DNA of 64,000 nucleotides, taken from contig NZ_JAOEJU010000007.1 in the NCBI RefSeq assembly GCF_025447595.1, positions 1 to 64,000 on the forward strand. The letters are read 5' to 3'. Of the stretch, positions 43,515-54,000 are shown piece by piece. Position numbers and translations under genes: made by a program. Within the stretch, counting starts at the first letter, position 1. Every line of letters starts with the position of its first letter. The notes beneath the pieces are model-generated. The model did no database searches. It was given only the letters and a program-made list of their open reading frames with translations, and was not told the origin of the DNA. The DNA comes from Pseudomonas koreensis (GTDB lineage Bacteria; Pseudomonadota; Gammaproteobacteria; Pseudomonadales; Pseudomonadaceae).

Positions 43515-45560
43515 ATGAGTTTGCTCAATATCGGGATGTCGGGGTTGGCCGCGAGTTCGTCCTCTCTGGCTGTGACAGGTAACAACATTGCCAACGTCGA
43601 CACCGCCGGTTATTCACGCCAGCAGACCGTGCAGAACACCAAGTCCTCGATCCAGTATGGCAACGTGTTCATCGGCACCGGTACGACCCTGGCCGACGTG
43701 CGCCGGGTGTACAACTCCTATCTCGAAACGCAGTTGCGTACGGCCACTTCGCTCAACAGCGAAGCCGCTGCCTACGGTGCGCAGGCGACAGCGCTGGACG
43801 GTTCGTTGTCCGACACCAACACTGGCCTGACTGGCGTGTTGCAGAAATTCTTCACCTCGATGCAGGGCGTCTCGACGTCGGCGACCGATGACACTTCGCG
43901 TCAGTCGGTGCTGACCGGTGCCCAGGCGCTGACCAGTCGCTTCAACGCGCTGGCCAAGCAGATGAACGACCAGAACGCCACGCTCAACGGCAATCTGTCC
44001 GACATGGCGTCTCAGGTGAACAAGCTGGCGACTTCGATTGCCACGCTGAACCAGAAGATCGGCGAAATTTCCACCAGCGGCGGCCAGCCGAACGATCTGC
44101 TCGACAGCCGTAATGAAGCCGTGCGCCAGCTCTCCGAGCTGACCGGTGCGCAGGTCGTCGAGCGTGGCACCAGCTTCGACATCTACATCGGCAGCGGCCA
44201 GCCGCTGGTCATCGGCAACACCACCAACACCCTGAGCACCGTGCCGGTAAAAGGTGACCCGTCGCGCATGGGCATCCAGATGGATCGCGGTTCGAGCACC
44301 ATCGATATCACCTCGGCAATGACCGGCGGCGAAATCGGTGGCCTGCTGACCTATCGCAAGGAAGTCCTCGATCCTGCGCTCAATGAGCTGGGTCGTGTGG
44401 CCTTGGTCGTAGCCGACCAGGTCAACCGCCAGCAAGCCCAGGGCATCGACAAGAACGGTGACTTTGGCGCAGCCATTTTCAACAACATCAACAGTGCCGC
44501 GCTGATCAGCCAGCGCAGCATTGCCCAGTCCGGTAACAGTGCAGGCTCGGGCAACCTTGATGTCACCATCACGGACACCGGCAAGCTGACCACAAGCGAC
44601 TATCAGGTCACGTTTACCAGCGCGACCGACTACACGGTCAAGCGCTCCGACGGCACTGACCTGGGTTCGTTCAGCACCACGACCACACCGCCACCGGTGA
44701 TCGACGGTTTCACTCTGGCCCTTAACGGCGGTGCGCTGAGCGCCGGCGACACCTTCAAGGTGACCCCGACCCGCAACGCAGCGGCGAGCATTCAGACCGT
44801 GCTCACCGACCCGAAAAAAATCGCAGCGGCCGCGCCGTTGACCGGTGTCGCCAGTGCCAATAACTCCGGTACTTACACTCAGCCGACGCTGACCGACACC
44901 ATCGACATCTACAACCCGACGTCCCAGGCCGAGTTGCAGAATGCGTTGAAATATTCGACGCCGGTCAAACTGGTGTTCGGTGCAACGACCAGCGGTAGTC
45001 AGACTTACAACATGGTCGACTCCAAAGGTTTCACGATCGGCTCCGGCGTTATCGTTCCAGGCCAGGCCAACACCCTGAACCTCAAGATCGGCATGGTCGA
45101 TTCCGCCGGTAATGCGGTGATGGACACCTCCGTCATCCCGAACGTGCAAAAGACCTTCACCGTGCAGACCACTGTGGGTGCGACGCCGAAGTCTGGCGAA
45201 ACCTTCACCATCAACCTGACCGGCGCGGCGTCTTCGGACAACCGCAACGCCCAGGCGCTGGTCGGCCTGCAAACCAAACAGACAGTGGACACCGGCACCG
45301 CAAGCAAGGGCATCAGCCTGACCGACGCCTACAACAAGCTGGTGACCAACGTCGGCACCAAGGCCGCCCAGAGCAAGTCAGACAGCGCCGCCACCACGGT
45401 GATCCTGGATCAGGCTCAGGGCGCACGGGATTCGTTGTCTCAGGTTAACCTGGATGAAGAAACCGGCAACCTGGTCAAGTTTCAGCAGTACTACACAGCG
45501 TCTTCGCAGATCATCAAGGCTGCGCAGGAAACCTTCGCCACGCTGATCAACAGCCTTTAA
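43515..45560 (+). CDS. flgK: Flagellar hook-associated protein 1 FlgK
   Basis: A 681-residue hook-filament junction protein. The N-terminus MSLLNIGMSGLAASSSSLAV with GNNIANVDTAGYSRQQTVQ, and the C-terminus VNLDEETGNLVKFQQYYTASSQIIKAAQETFATLINSL, are the conserved D0/D1 parts. The central part (about residues 330-560) is an expanded surface region with beta-rich domains (YQVTFTSATDYTV, GDTFKVTP, GETFTINL) like those seen in FlgL. E. coli FlgK has 547 residues. Confidence 0.96.
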   Translation: MSLLNIGMSGLAASSSSLAVTGNNIANVDTAGYSRQQTVQNTKSSIQYGNVFIGTGTTLADVRRVYNSYLETQLRTATSLNSEAAAYGAQATALDGSLSDTNTGLTGVLQKFFTSMQGVSTSATDDTSRQSVLTGAQALTSRFNALAKQMNDQNATLNGNLSDMASQVNKLATSIATLNQKIGEISTSGGQPNDLLDSRNEAVRQLSELTGAQVVERGTSFDIYIGSGQPLVIGNTTNTLSTVPVKGDPSRMGIQMDRGSSTIDITSAMTGGEIGGLLTYRKEVLDPALNELGRVALVVADQVNRQQAQGIDKNGDFGAAIFNNINSAALISQRSIAQSGNSAGSGNLDVTITDTGKLTTSDYQVTFTSATDYTVKRSDGTDLGSFSTTTTPPPVIDGFTLALNGGALSAGDTFKVTPTRNAAASIQTVLTDPKKIAAAAPLTGVASANNSGTYTQPTLTDTIDIYNPTSQAELQNALKYSTPVKLVFGATTSGSQTYNMVDSKGFTIGSGVIVPGQANTLNLKIGMVDSAGNAVMDTSVIPNVQKTFTVQTTVGATPKSGETFTINLTGAASSDNRNAQALVGLQTKQTVDTGTASKGISLTDAYNKLVTNVGTKAAQSKSDSAATTVILDQAQGARDSLSQVNLDEETGNLVKFQQYYTASSQIIKAAQETFATLINSL

Positions 45561-45573
45561 GGAGCCGTAATTC

Positions 45574-47145
45574 ATGCGCATTTCCACCGCCCAGTATTAC
45601 GCGACGCAAGCTGCCCAATATCAGCGCAACTACAGCAAGGCTGTCGCGACCGCGAACGAAGCCAGCAGCCTGCAGCGCATCAACACCGCCGCCGACGATC
45701 CGATCGGTGCCGGTCGTTTGCTCAGGCTGGGTCAGCAGGCTGCGATGCTCGATCAGTATCAAGGCAACATCGACACCACCAAGAGTGCGCTGACCGTTCA
45801 GGAATCCACACTGAACTCCATCACCACCGCTTTGCAGCGCGCGAAGGAAATCGGTCTGGCCGCCAACAACGGCATCGCCACCGACGCGGACCGCAAGGCC
45901 TATGCGGCGGAACTGAGCCAGATCCAGCAGCAGGTGCTGGGCTTGATGAACTCCAAGGACGCCAACGGCAACTACCTGTTCGCCGGTTCGAAGACCGATA
46001 CCGCGCCGTACTCGCAGAACGCCGACGGCACTTACACCTACAACGGCGACCAGACCCAGATCAACCTGGGCATTGGCGACGGCATGTCGGTCGCGACCAA
46101 CACCACCGGTTGGGATGCGTTCCAGCAGACCATCAACACCAGCCGCACCCAGACCACAATGACGGCTCCGGCCGTTGATGACGGTCGCGTGGTGCTGACC
46201 AACGGTACGGTCGGCACCGCTGCCACCTATAACGCCAAGTTTGCGGCCGGTCAGCCTTACACCGTGGACTTCATCAGCAGCACTCAGCTGAAGATCACCG
46301 ATGCCCTGGGCAACGACGTGACTGCCGAAGCCAGCCAGAACGGTCTGATCAGCAACAGCAACGGCGCGAACCAGACCGTCAGCTTCCGTGGCGTCGACAT
46401 GAAGTTGAACATCAACCTCAAGACCGGCGACACCAACCCGGACGCGGTCATTGCCGGCCACAGCTTCCAGCTGTCGGCTTCGCCGGACTCGTTCACCACT
46501 TCGCGCAGCCCGGGCAATCCGTCGACTGCGGTCATCACCGGTTCAAGCGTGACCAACCAGGCAGCCTACGACGCGGCCTTTCCGTCGGGCGGCGGCGCAG
46601 TCCTGAAGTTCACCAGCGCCACCGCGTTCGACCTGTACGCGGCGCCTGTCACTGCCGACAGCAAGCCGATTTCGTCGGGCACCGTGGCCGGTGGTAACGC
46701 TACCGCTGCGGGCGTGACCTTCGCCATCGGCGGCACGCCGGCGGCGGGTGACCAGTTCTCGATCCAGTCCAACAACCACCAGACCCAGAACGTGCTCGAC
46801 ACCCTGGGCCAGATGGTCACGGCGCTGAATACCCCGATCGACGGTGATCCGGTGGCCAAGCAGAAATTCCAGGGTGCCATGGAATCCGGTCTCGGCAACA
46901 TCGACAGCGCCGCCAACCAGATCGGTAGCGCGGTGACGTCCATCGGTGCCCGCGGTCAGTCGCTGGAAGATCAGAACACGACCAACCAGAGTCTGCAGCT
47001 GGCAAACTCCACCACCCAGGGCACGATCCGTGACTCGGATCCGGCCGAAGTGATGACCCGCCTGACCTTGCAGCAGACCATGCTGCAGGCCTCGCAACTG
47101 GCGTTCAGCAAAATCTCTCAGTTGGGCCTGTTCAACAAGATCTGA
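45574..47145 (+). CDS. flgL: Flagellar hook-associated protein 3 FlgL, enlarged
   Basis: A 523-residue junction protein with flagellin-like ends: N-terminal MRISTAQYYATQAAQYQRNY with LQRINTAADDPIGAGRLLRL, and C-terminal DPAEVMTRLTLQQTMLQASQLAFSKISQLGLFNKI. It is much longer than E. coli FlgL (317) and P. aeruginosa FlgL (about 439). The central region contains two related units (residues about 204-301 and 318-398) sharing the pattern V-x3-A-x-Y-x-A-x-F and S-x-T followed by GxxFxLS/GDQFSIQS, a probable domain duplication. Confidence 0.95.
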   Translation: MRISTAQYYATQAAQYQRNYSKAVATANEASSLQRINTAADDPIGAGRLLRLGQQAAMLDQYQGNIDTTKSALTVQESTLNSITTALQRAKEIGLAANNGIATDADRKAYAAELSQIQQQVLGLMNSKDANGNYLFAGSKTDTAPYSQNADGTYTYNGDQTQINLGIGDGMSVATNTTGWDAFQQTINTSRTQTTMTAPAVDDGRVVLTNGTVGTAATYNAKFAAGQPYTVDFISSTQLKITDALGNDVTAEASQNGLISNSNGANQTVSFRGVDMKLNINLKTGDTNPDAVIAGHSFQLSASPDSFTTSRSPGNPSTAVITGSSVTNQAAYDAAFPSGGGAVLKFTSATAFDLYAAPVTADSKPISSGTVAGGNATAAGVTFAIGGTPAAGDQFSIQSNNHQTQNVLDTLGQMVTALNTPIDGDPVAKQKFQGAMESGLGNIDSAANQIGSAVTSIGARGQSLEDQNTTNQSLQLANSTTQGTIRDSDPAEVMTRLTLQQTMLQASQLAFSKISQLGLFNKI

Positions 47146-47150
47146 TCCTG

Positions 47151-47176
47151 AACGGGCGCGCAAGCGCCCGTTTGTT
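47151..47176 (+). terminator. Terminator hairpin after flgL
   Basis: AACGGGCGC-GCAA-GCGCCCGTT forms a 9-bp stem beginning 6 bp after the flgL stop, but the following sequence (TGTTCTG) has a weak U-tract. It may end the flg operon and isolate the glycosyltransferase gene. Confidence 0.6.
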
Positions 47177-47261
47177 CTGACCGCTCTGTATCAATCGTCT
47201 TTTTTTGCGGTTTCAAAGGGCTCGCTGTTCCGGGCGGGTTCCCGCCGCTTGCGAGTCCGCC

Positions 47262-50200
47262 GTGAATTCACTTCCCCTTGTCAGCCTCGTCATCCCTGCC
47301 TTCAATCCGCGTTTTTTCGAACGCGCCTTGAACAGCGCCGTGAGCCAGAATTACGGCAATCTCGAAATCATTGTGTGCGATGACAGTCGCGGCAACGAGA
47401 TCCAGGACATCACAGCGTCAGTGAGCGAGCAGACAGGCGTGGCCGTACGCTACGTGCGCAATCCACGGACACTGGGGCTGGTCGACAATCTCAAGGTCTG
47501 TCTTGAGCAGGCGCAGGGCGAATTCATCAAGTTCCTGTGCGATGACGATCTGCTCTATTCGGCTTGCATCGAGCAGCAGGTTCATGAAATGCGGCATGCC
47601 GAAGTCAGCCTGGTGGTGGCTCAGCGGCTGCTCTGGGATGCCAACGACATCATTCTTCCGGCGCGTATTGAAAACACTCCGTTGTCGCCAGTCAGTGCAC
47701 TGCTCAAGGGTGACGATGTCCTGGGCATCTTTGAAAAATTCCCGGTCAACGTTCTCGGTGGATTCAGCAGTGCGCTGATGCGTCGTGCCGACGTTGTCGA
47801 GCTTTTGCCGGCGTTGACCGAGGAGGGTGCCTGCTTCGTCGCGACGCTGGATTTTGCCCTGTATGTCTGCCTGCTGCGGCGTGGCAATCTGGCGGTTTCC
47901 AACAACGTACTCAGCGCCGAACGTCTCTACCCGGAACGTTTGAGTGCGCAACAACCGATGAAGGATGCGGCAGAAGTCGAGCGCGAATGGATTTCGCAAA
48001 TGCTCAAGGCACGCAGTGGTGAGTCGGCGCCTGCGCCGGGGTGGGTGCGTTATGTTCCGTTGACCGGTGTCGAACAGTCGCCCCGGGTGTGGCAAGAGTT
48101 GCCCCTGAGCCGAACCCTTGGCTCCAAACAGAGCCGTCAGGAGTGGGGCGTAGGCGTCAACAGCTTCAGCTTCGGCGAACTCTACGCGCAGTGGCTGGCA
48201 TGCCGGGTGCTCACCGAGCAGCAACGCAACTGGTTGCCGGAAACGCTTGCCAGCTGGCCGCAGCAGCCACGGATTGTGCCGATCATCATTGACCGGCAGG
48301 GCAGTCGCGATGGTCTGGAGCGCACACTGGAGGCGCTTGCTGGCCAGGATTACCCGCCAGAGCTGATCCTGGTGCTGTCCGTTTCGTGTAACGAGGCGAC
48401 CCTCGACGGGCGCGTGTTCCACATGCCGTTGCAGGATGACGGGCTGGAGCAGATCAACACACTGCTGCCGCAGCTCGAAGGCGCCGACTGGTTCTATCTG
48501 TTGCAGCCAGGCGATTGCCTGGTGGCGCCGGCGTTGTTGGTCATGGCTGACCGGATCGCGCACAGCCAGACCCTGACCTGTCTTTACAGTGACGAGGGTA
48601 GCCTGCGCACCGGCGAATCGGCGGAGCCTGCGTTCAAGCCGGATTTCAACCTCGACCTCATGCGCAGTTATCCCTACGTCGGGCGCGCCCTGGCGTTCAA
48701 GCGCGAGCGCTTTCTGGCACTCGGCGGTTTTGCACCGGCGTTTGCCGAGCTGGCGCCCCATGATGCGCTGTGGCGGATGGTCGAGAGCGACGGCCTGCAC
48801 GTCGTGGGACACATTGCCGAAGTGCTGCTGGAGTCCAAATTCGATCTTTCCCAATGGCTCACCGAGCCAGGTGTCGTGGAGCAAAGTCCACGAATTCTTG
48901 AAGCGCATCTGCATCGGCTGGGGGTTGCCCATGGCATCCGCCATGGCGGCAGCCAGCTGCTGAGCCGCGTGGATTATCACCATGCCCGACGCCCGTTGGT
49001 GTCGGTGGTCATTGTCACTCAGGACCAGACTGCTGCCGTGCAGCGCTGTGTTGAAACGCTGCTGGAAAAGACCGCTTATACCGAGTACGAATTGCTGTTG
49101 GTCGACAACGGCAGCGAAAGCGCCGAAGCGCGGGCATGGCTCGACGGCATGGCACAACTGGGCAGCGACCGGATCCGCGTGCTGAGCTATCCGCAACAGG
49201 GTAATGCTGCCGCCGTGCACAATTTTGCGGTCAGCCAGGCGCGTGGCGAGTACGTGTTGCTGCTCAACGCCTTTGCGGTGATTACCCAGGCCGACTGGCT
49301 CGATGAACTGCTCAACCATGCGCAGCGTCCGGAAGTCGGGGTGGTCGGTGCAAAGCTATTCAATCCGGATGGCGGGGTGTTGCACGCTGGCCTGATTCTC
49401 GGTTTGAACGGGCCGGTCGGGCTGCCGTTCTATGGTCAGCCCATGCAGTCGGACGGGTACATGTTCCGCTTGCAGGCGGTTCATGACCTGAGCGCTGTCG
49501 GCGGCGATTGCCTGATGATTCGCAAATCGGTTTTCGATGCTGCAGGCGGGCTCGACGAGCAAGATCTGAAGCAGTCGTTGAACGTCGTTGACCTGTGCTT
49601 GCGAGTTGGCCGAGAAGGCTACCTGGTGGTGATGAATCCCCATGCCGTGCTGGCGGTGGGCGCGCGCCCAAGCGTTGCGGCGACGGCGGAAGACGAAGCG
49701 CTGCTCGCCGAGGAGAGGGACACCTTCTACCAGCGCTGGTTGCCGACCATCGCACGCGACCCGGCCTACAACACCAACCTGACGCTACAGGGTGTCGGCG
49801 CCACCAACTTCAGCCTCGAGCCTGGATTGCGCACCGGCTGGAGTGCCTTTTCCAGGGCGCAGTTGCCGAATGTGCTGGTAGTGCCGATCAACGCCTCTGC
49901 CATCGGGCACTACCGCATGAGTCAGCCGATGATCGAGCTGCAGGCGGCCAACAGAGTCGAGGGGCGCATTTGCTACGGCTTGCCGTCGATCATCGATATC
50001 GAGCGTCAGTCGCCTGATGTGATCGTGTTGCAAGGGCGCTATTCGGAACACGCCATCGACGAAATCCCGCCGCTGAAAAAGTATTTCAATGCGCGGCGCA
50101 TCTTCGAGCTCGATGACTACGTCATCGACGTTCCCCATCGCAATGCGCACATCCGCAACATGCCGAGCAAGCAGGACATGGAGCGTATGGTGCGACGCGC

Positions 50201-50855
50201 CATTGGTCTGTGTGATCGAGTGGTCGTGTCGACCCAGCCATTGGCTAACGTGCTGTCGGACATGCATCACGACATTCGTGTCGTACCGAACATGCTGTCC
50301 AAGGACTTGTGGAGTCACTTGCGCAGTCAGCGCCGTACCTCGAAAAAACCGCGCGTCGGTTGGGGTGGCGGCACCAGTCACCACGGCGATCTGGCCGTCA
50401 TCGCCGATGTGGTGCGCGAGCTGGCCGACGAAGTCGACTGGGTATTCTTCGGCATGTGCCCGGACGATCTGCTTCCGTACATGCATGAATTCCACGGCGT
50501 GATCGATCTGGAGATCTACCCGGCGAAACTGGCCAGCCTGAACCTTGACCTGGCCCTGGCGCCGCTGGAATTCCACGTATTCAACGACTGCAAAAGCAAC
50601 CTGCGGCTGTTGGAATACGGTGCCTGCGGTTATCCGGTGATCTGCACGGACACCGAAGCGTATCGCGGTTATCTGCCGTGTACCCGGATCAAGACCAACA
50701 GCACGGACGAGTGGCTGCAGGCGATCCGCATGCACCTGGCCGACCCGGATGCCAGCTACCGTATGGGTGACGATTTGCGCGAGGTGGTCCTGCGTGACTA
50801 CGTGCTGCGCGGCGATAACCTGCGGTATTGGGAGTATGGCTGGCTGGCGGACTGA
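47262..50855 (+). CDS. Multi-domain glycosyltransferase, flagellar glycosylation type
   Basis: A 1197-residue protein; GTG 47262 with GCGAG upstream is preferred over the TTG at 47205. Layout: GT2 domain 1 (residues 5 to about 220, LVSLVIPAFNP and a DDD motif in KFLCDDDLLY), a second GT2-like domain that looks degenerate (from about 335), a third GT2 domain (from about 574, PLVSVVIVTQDQ, LLVDNGSES), and a C-terminal GT4-like domain (about 865-1197, VGWGGGTSHHGDLAVIADV, LRLLEYGACGYPVICTD). Length, order and place after flgL recall the FgtA/RfbC flagellin glycosyltransferase of P. aeruginosa (about 1221 residues) as I remember it. It likely builds a glycan on flagellin in the cytoplasm. A strong terminator follows. 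Confidence 0.85.
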   Translation: MNSLPLVSLVIPAFNPRFFERALNSAVSQNYGNLEIIVCDDSRGNEIQDITASVSEQTGVAVRYVRNPRTLGLVDNLKVCLEQAQGEFIKFLCDDDLLYSACIEQQVHEMRHAEVSLVVAQRLLWDANDIILPARIENTPLSPVSALLKGDDVLGIFEKFPVNVLGGFSSALMRRADVVELLPALTEEGACFVATLDFALYVCLLRRGNLAVSNNVLSAERLYPERLSAQQPMKDAAEVEREWISQMLKARSGESAPAPGWVRYVPLTGVEQSPRVWQELPLSRTLGSKQSRQEWGVGVNSFSFGELYAQWLACRVLTEQQRNWLPETLASWPQQPRIVPIIIDRQGSRDGLERTLEALAGQDYPPELILVLSVSCNEATLDGRVFHMPLQDDGLEQINTLLPQLEGADWFYLLQPGDCLVAPALLVMADRIAHSQTLTCLYSDEGSLRTGESAEPAFKPDFNLDLMRSYPYVGRALAFKRERFLALGGFAPAFAELAPHDALWRMVESDGLHVVGHIAEVLLESKFDLSQWLTEPGVVEQSPRILEAHLHRLGVAHGIRHGGSQLLSRVDYHHARRPLVSVVIVTQDQTAAVQRCVETLLEKTAYTEYELLLVDNGSESAEARAWLDGMAQLGSDRIRVLSYPQQGNAAAVHNFAVSQARGEYVLLLNAFAVITQADWLDELLNHAQRPEVGVVGAKLFNPDGGVLHAGLILGLNGPVGLPFYGQPMQSDGYMFRLQAVHDLSAVGGDCLMIRKSVFDAAGGLDEQDLKQSLNVVDLCLRVGREGYLVVMNPHAVLAVGARPSVAATAEDEALLAEERDTFYQRWLPTIARDPAYNTNLTLQGVGATNFSLEPGLRTGWSAFSRAQLPNVLVVPINASAIGHYRMSQPMIELQAANRVEGRICYGLPSIIDIERQSPDVIVLQGRYSEHAIDEIPPLKKYFNARRIFELDDYVIDVPHRNAHIRNMPSKQDMERMVRRAIGLCDRVVVSTQPLANVLSDMHHDIRVVPNMLSKDLWSHLRSQRRTSKKPRVGWGGGTSHHGDLAVIADVVRELADEVDWVFFGMCPDDLLPYMHEFHGVIDLEIYPAKLASLNLDLALAPLEFHVFNDCKSNLRLLEYGACGYPVICTDTEAYRGYLPCTRIKTNSTDEWLQAIRMHLADPDASYRMGDDLREVVLRDYVLRGDNLRYWEYGWLAD

Positions 50856-50870
50856 ACCGCGCGACAACCG

Positions 50871-50901
50871 AAAAAAGGCGACCTGAAGGTCGCTTTTTTT
50901 T
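50871..50901 (+). terminator. Rho-independent terminator of the glycosyltransferase gene
   Basis: GCGACC-TGAA-GGTCGC (50878-50893) flanked by an A-run and a run of eight T residues, 16 bp after the stop; possibly bidirectional. Confidence 0.92.
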
Positions 50902-51070
50902 CGGCTGTGAAATGCGTATTTACATTAAATGCCGAAGGATTTGCGCGCGGATTAAAGCTTTGGAATTTTGCTGTCGATATCAACGTATTCCGCGATTTAT
51001 CAGTGTGCTGTGGCGGGGTTTGATCGCCACGCAAGCAGGGACCGATTCATAACAAGGCAAGGAAGAAGTA

Positions 51071-54000
51071 ATGGCAGTCATAAACGGAACAAACGGCGCG
51101 GATACGCTGACCGGTACCAGTGGGGATGACGAAATCAATGGCCTGGCCGGCAATGATCTGATCAAGGGGAGTGCCGGGGCAGACAGGATCGATGGTGGTA
51201 CCGGGACCGATACGGTGGACTATTCGGCATCGGCTGAAGCGATCAACATCGACATCCGCTCTAATGCTGTCGGCCTTGCGGGCACTGGCGGCGACGCTCA
51301 GGGCGACACCCTGTTCGGCATCGAAAAGGTGATCGGCACCGCGTTCAACGACACTTTCAATCTCGATACGGCCACTGCAACGTTCGAAGGCGGAGCGGGG
51401 GATGATGTCTACGTCCTCAACGGCAGCGGCGGCACGGTCATCGAACAGGCGGGAGGAGGTAACGATGAAGTGCGCAGCAACTTCGCCCAGATCTACCTGG
51501 CCGCCAACGTCGAGCGCCTGACCTACACCGGCACCGCGGCATTCACCGGTTGGGGCAATGCCAGTGACAACGTTATTACCGGTGGTGTCGGTAACGACCT
51601 GTTGTATGGGGGCGCGGGCGCCGATCAATTTATCGGTGGCGCCGGCGTCGATACCGTCAGCTACGGCGACAGTACTGTCGGCGTCAGCATCAACCTGAAA
51701 ACCGGTGTCAACAGCGGCATCGCGGCGGGCGATACCTACACCGGCATTGAGCGAATCCTTGGCTCGAACGGCAACGATACCTTTGTCGCCGACAGTCGGG
51801 TGTTTGCCTTTGACGGCGGTGGCGGAGCGGCAGACGTGGTGGATTATTCGACCTCCGCCGAAGCGATCAACATCGACATCCGCTCTAATGCTGTCGGCCT
51901 TGCGGGCATTGGCGGCGACGCTCAGGGCGACACCCTGTTCGGCATCGAAAAGGTTATCGGCACCGCGTTCAACGACACCTTCAATCTCGATACGGCCACT
52001 GCAACGTTCGAAGGCGGAGCGGGGGATGATGTCTACGTCCTCAACGGCAGCGGCGGCACGGTCATCGAACAGGCGGGAGGCGGTAACGATGAAGTGCGCA
52101 GCAACTTCGGCCAGATTTACCTGAGCGCCAACGTCGAGCGACTGACCTATACCGGCAACGCTTCATTCATCGGCTGGGGCAATGCCAGCGACAACATTAT
52201 TACCGGGGGTGCCGGCAACGACACGTTCTATGGCGGCGCAGGTGCCGATCAATTTATCGGTGGTGCCGGGTTTGACACTGTCAGCTACGGTGACACGACT
52301 GTTGGCGTCACCATCAACCTGAAAACCGGCGTCAACTCCGGCATCGCGGCGGGCGATACCTATACCGGCATTGAGCGAATCCTTGGCTCGAACGGCAACG
52401 ATACCTTCGTCGCCGACAGTCGTGTGTTTGCCTTTGACGGCGGTGGCGGAGCGGCAGACGTGGTGGATTATTCGACGTCCGCCGAAGCGATCAACATCGA
52501 CATCCGCTCTAATGCTGTCGGCCTTGCGGGCATTGGCGGCGACGCTCAGGGCGACACCCTGTTCGGCATCGAAAAGGTTATCGGCACCGCGTTCAACGAC
52601 ACCTTCAATCTCGATACGGCCACTGCAACGTTCGAAGGCGGAGCGGGGGATGATGTCTACGTCCTCAACGGCAGCGGCGGCACGGTCATCGAACAGGCGG
52701 GAGGCGGTAACGATGAAGTGCGCAGCAACTTCGGCCAGATTTACCTGAACGCCAACGTCGAGCGCCTGACCTATACCGGCACCGCGGCATTCACCGGTTG
52801 GGGCAATGCCAGCGACAACGTCATTACAGGGGGCATTGGCAATGACACCCTGTATGGCGGCGCAGGTGCCGATCAGTTCATCGGTGGTGCGGGTATCGAC
52901 ACGGTCGGCTACGAAGACAGCCCGCTCGGTGTGGGTGTGACCATCAACCTGAAGACCGGGGTCAATTCCGGAATCGCTGCCGGGGATACCTACAACGGCA
53001 TCGAAAGAATCCTTGGCTCGAAAGGCAGCGACACCTTTGTCGCCGACAGTCGGGTCATGGCTTTTGACGGTTATAAGGATACCGCCGTCGATACTGTGGA
53101 TTATTCGACCTCCGCCGAGGCAATCAACGTCGATATCCGTAGTACCGGTCCGGGACGTGCAGGTATCGGCGGCGATGCAGAGGGTGACACCCTGCAGAAC
53201 ATCGACAAGGTGATCGGCACCGCGTTCAACGACACCTTCAATCTCGATACGGCCACTGCAACGTTCGAAGGCGGAGCGGGGGATGATGTCTACGTCCTCA
53301 ACGGCAGCGGCGGCACGGTCATCGAACAGGCGGGAGGCGGTAACGATGAAGTGCGCAGCAACTTCGGCCAGATTTACCTGAGCGCCAACGTCGAGCGACT
53401 GACCTATACCGGCAACGCTTCATTCATCGGCTGGGGCAATGCCAGCGACAACATTATTACCGGGGGTGCCGGCAACGACACGTTCTATGGCGGCGCAGGT
53501 GCCGATCAATTTATCGGTGGTGCCGGGTTTGACACTGTCAGCTACGGTGACACGACTGTTGGCGTCACCATCAACCTGAAAACCGGGGTTCACACCGGTA
53601 TCGCAGCAGGGGATACCTACAGCAGCATTGAGGCTTTGACCGGCACGATAGCCAATGACATTTTTATCGCTGACAGCGCAGCCATGGCCTTTGACGGGGT
53701 GGCGGGCATGGACATGGTCAGCTACGAGCAATCCGATAGCGCTGTGACCATCGATTTAAAAACCAAGGTCAATGCGGGTGACGCGGCCGGCGATACCTAC
53801 ACCGGAATCGAGTTTTTCCAGGGCAGCAGCTTCAACGACACCCTGTCCGGAACGGCATTCGGTGACAACTTCATCGGTGGCTCCGGAGCGGACCTGATCG
53901 ATGGGCGTGAAGGGCATGACACCGCCTGGTACATCAACAGCAAGGCCGCTGTGAACATCAATCTGCAGACCAACGTCAACGAAGGCGCCGATGCTCAAGG

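Noticed and set aside
47418..49319. 633-codon minus-strand frame opposite the glycosyltransferase
   Set aside because: No recognisable protein features; the plus frame has clear glycosyltransferase domains.
51241..53220. Possible mobile-element or satellite repeats
   Set aside because: The 624-bp units lie wholly in frame inside one gene and encode repeated calcium-binding domains.
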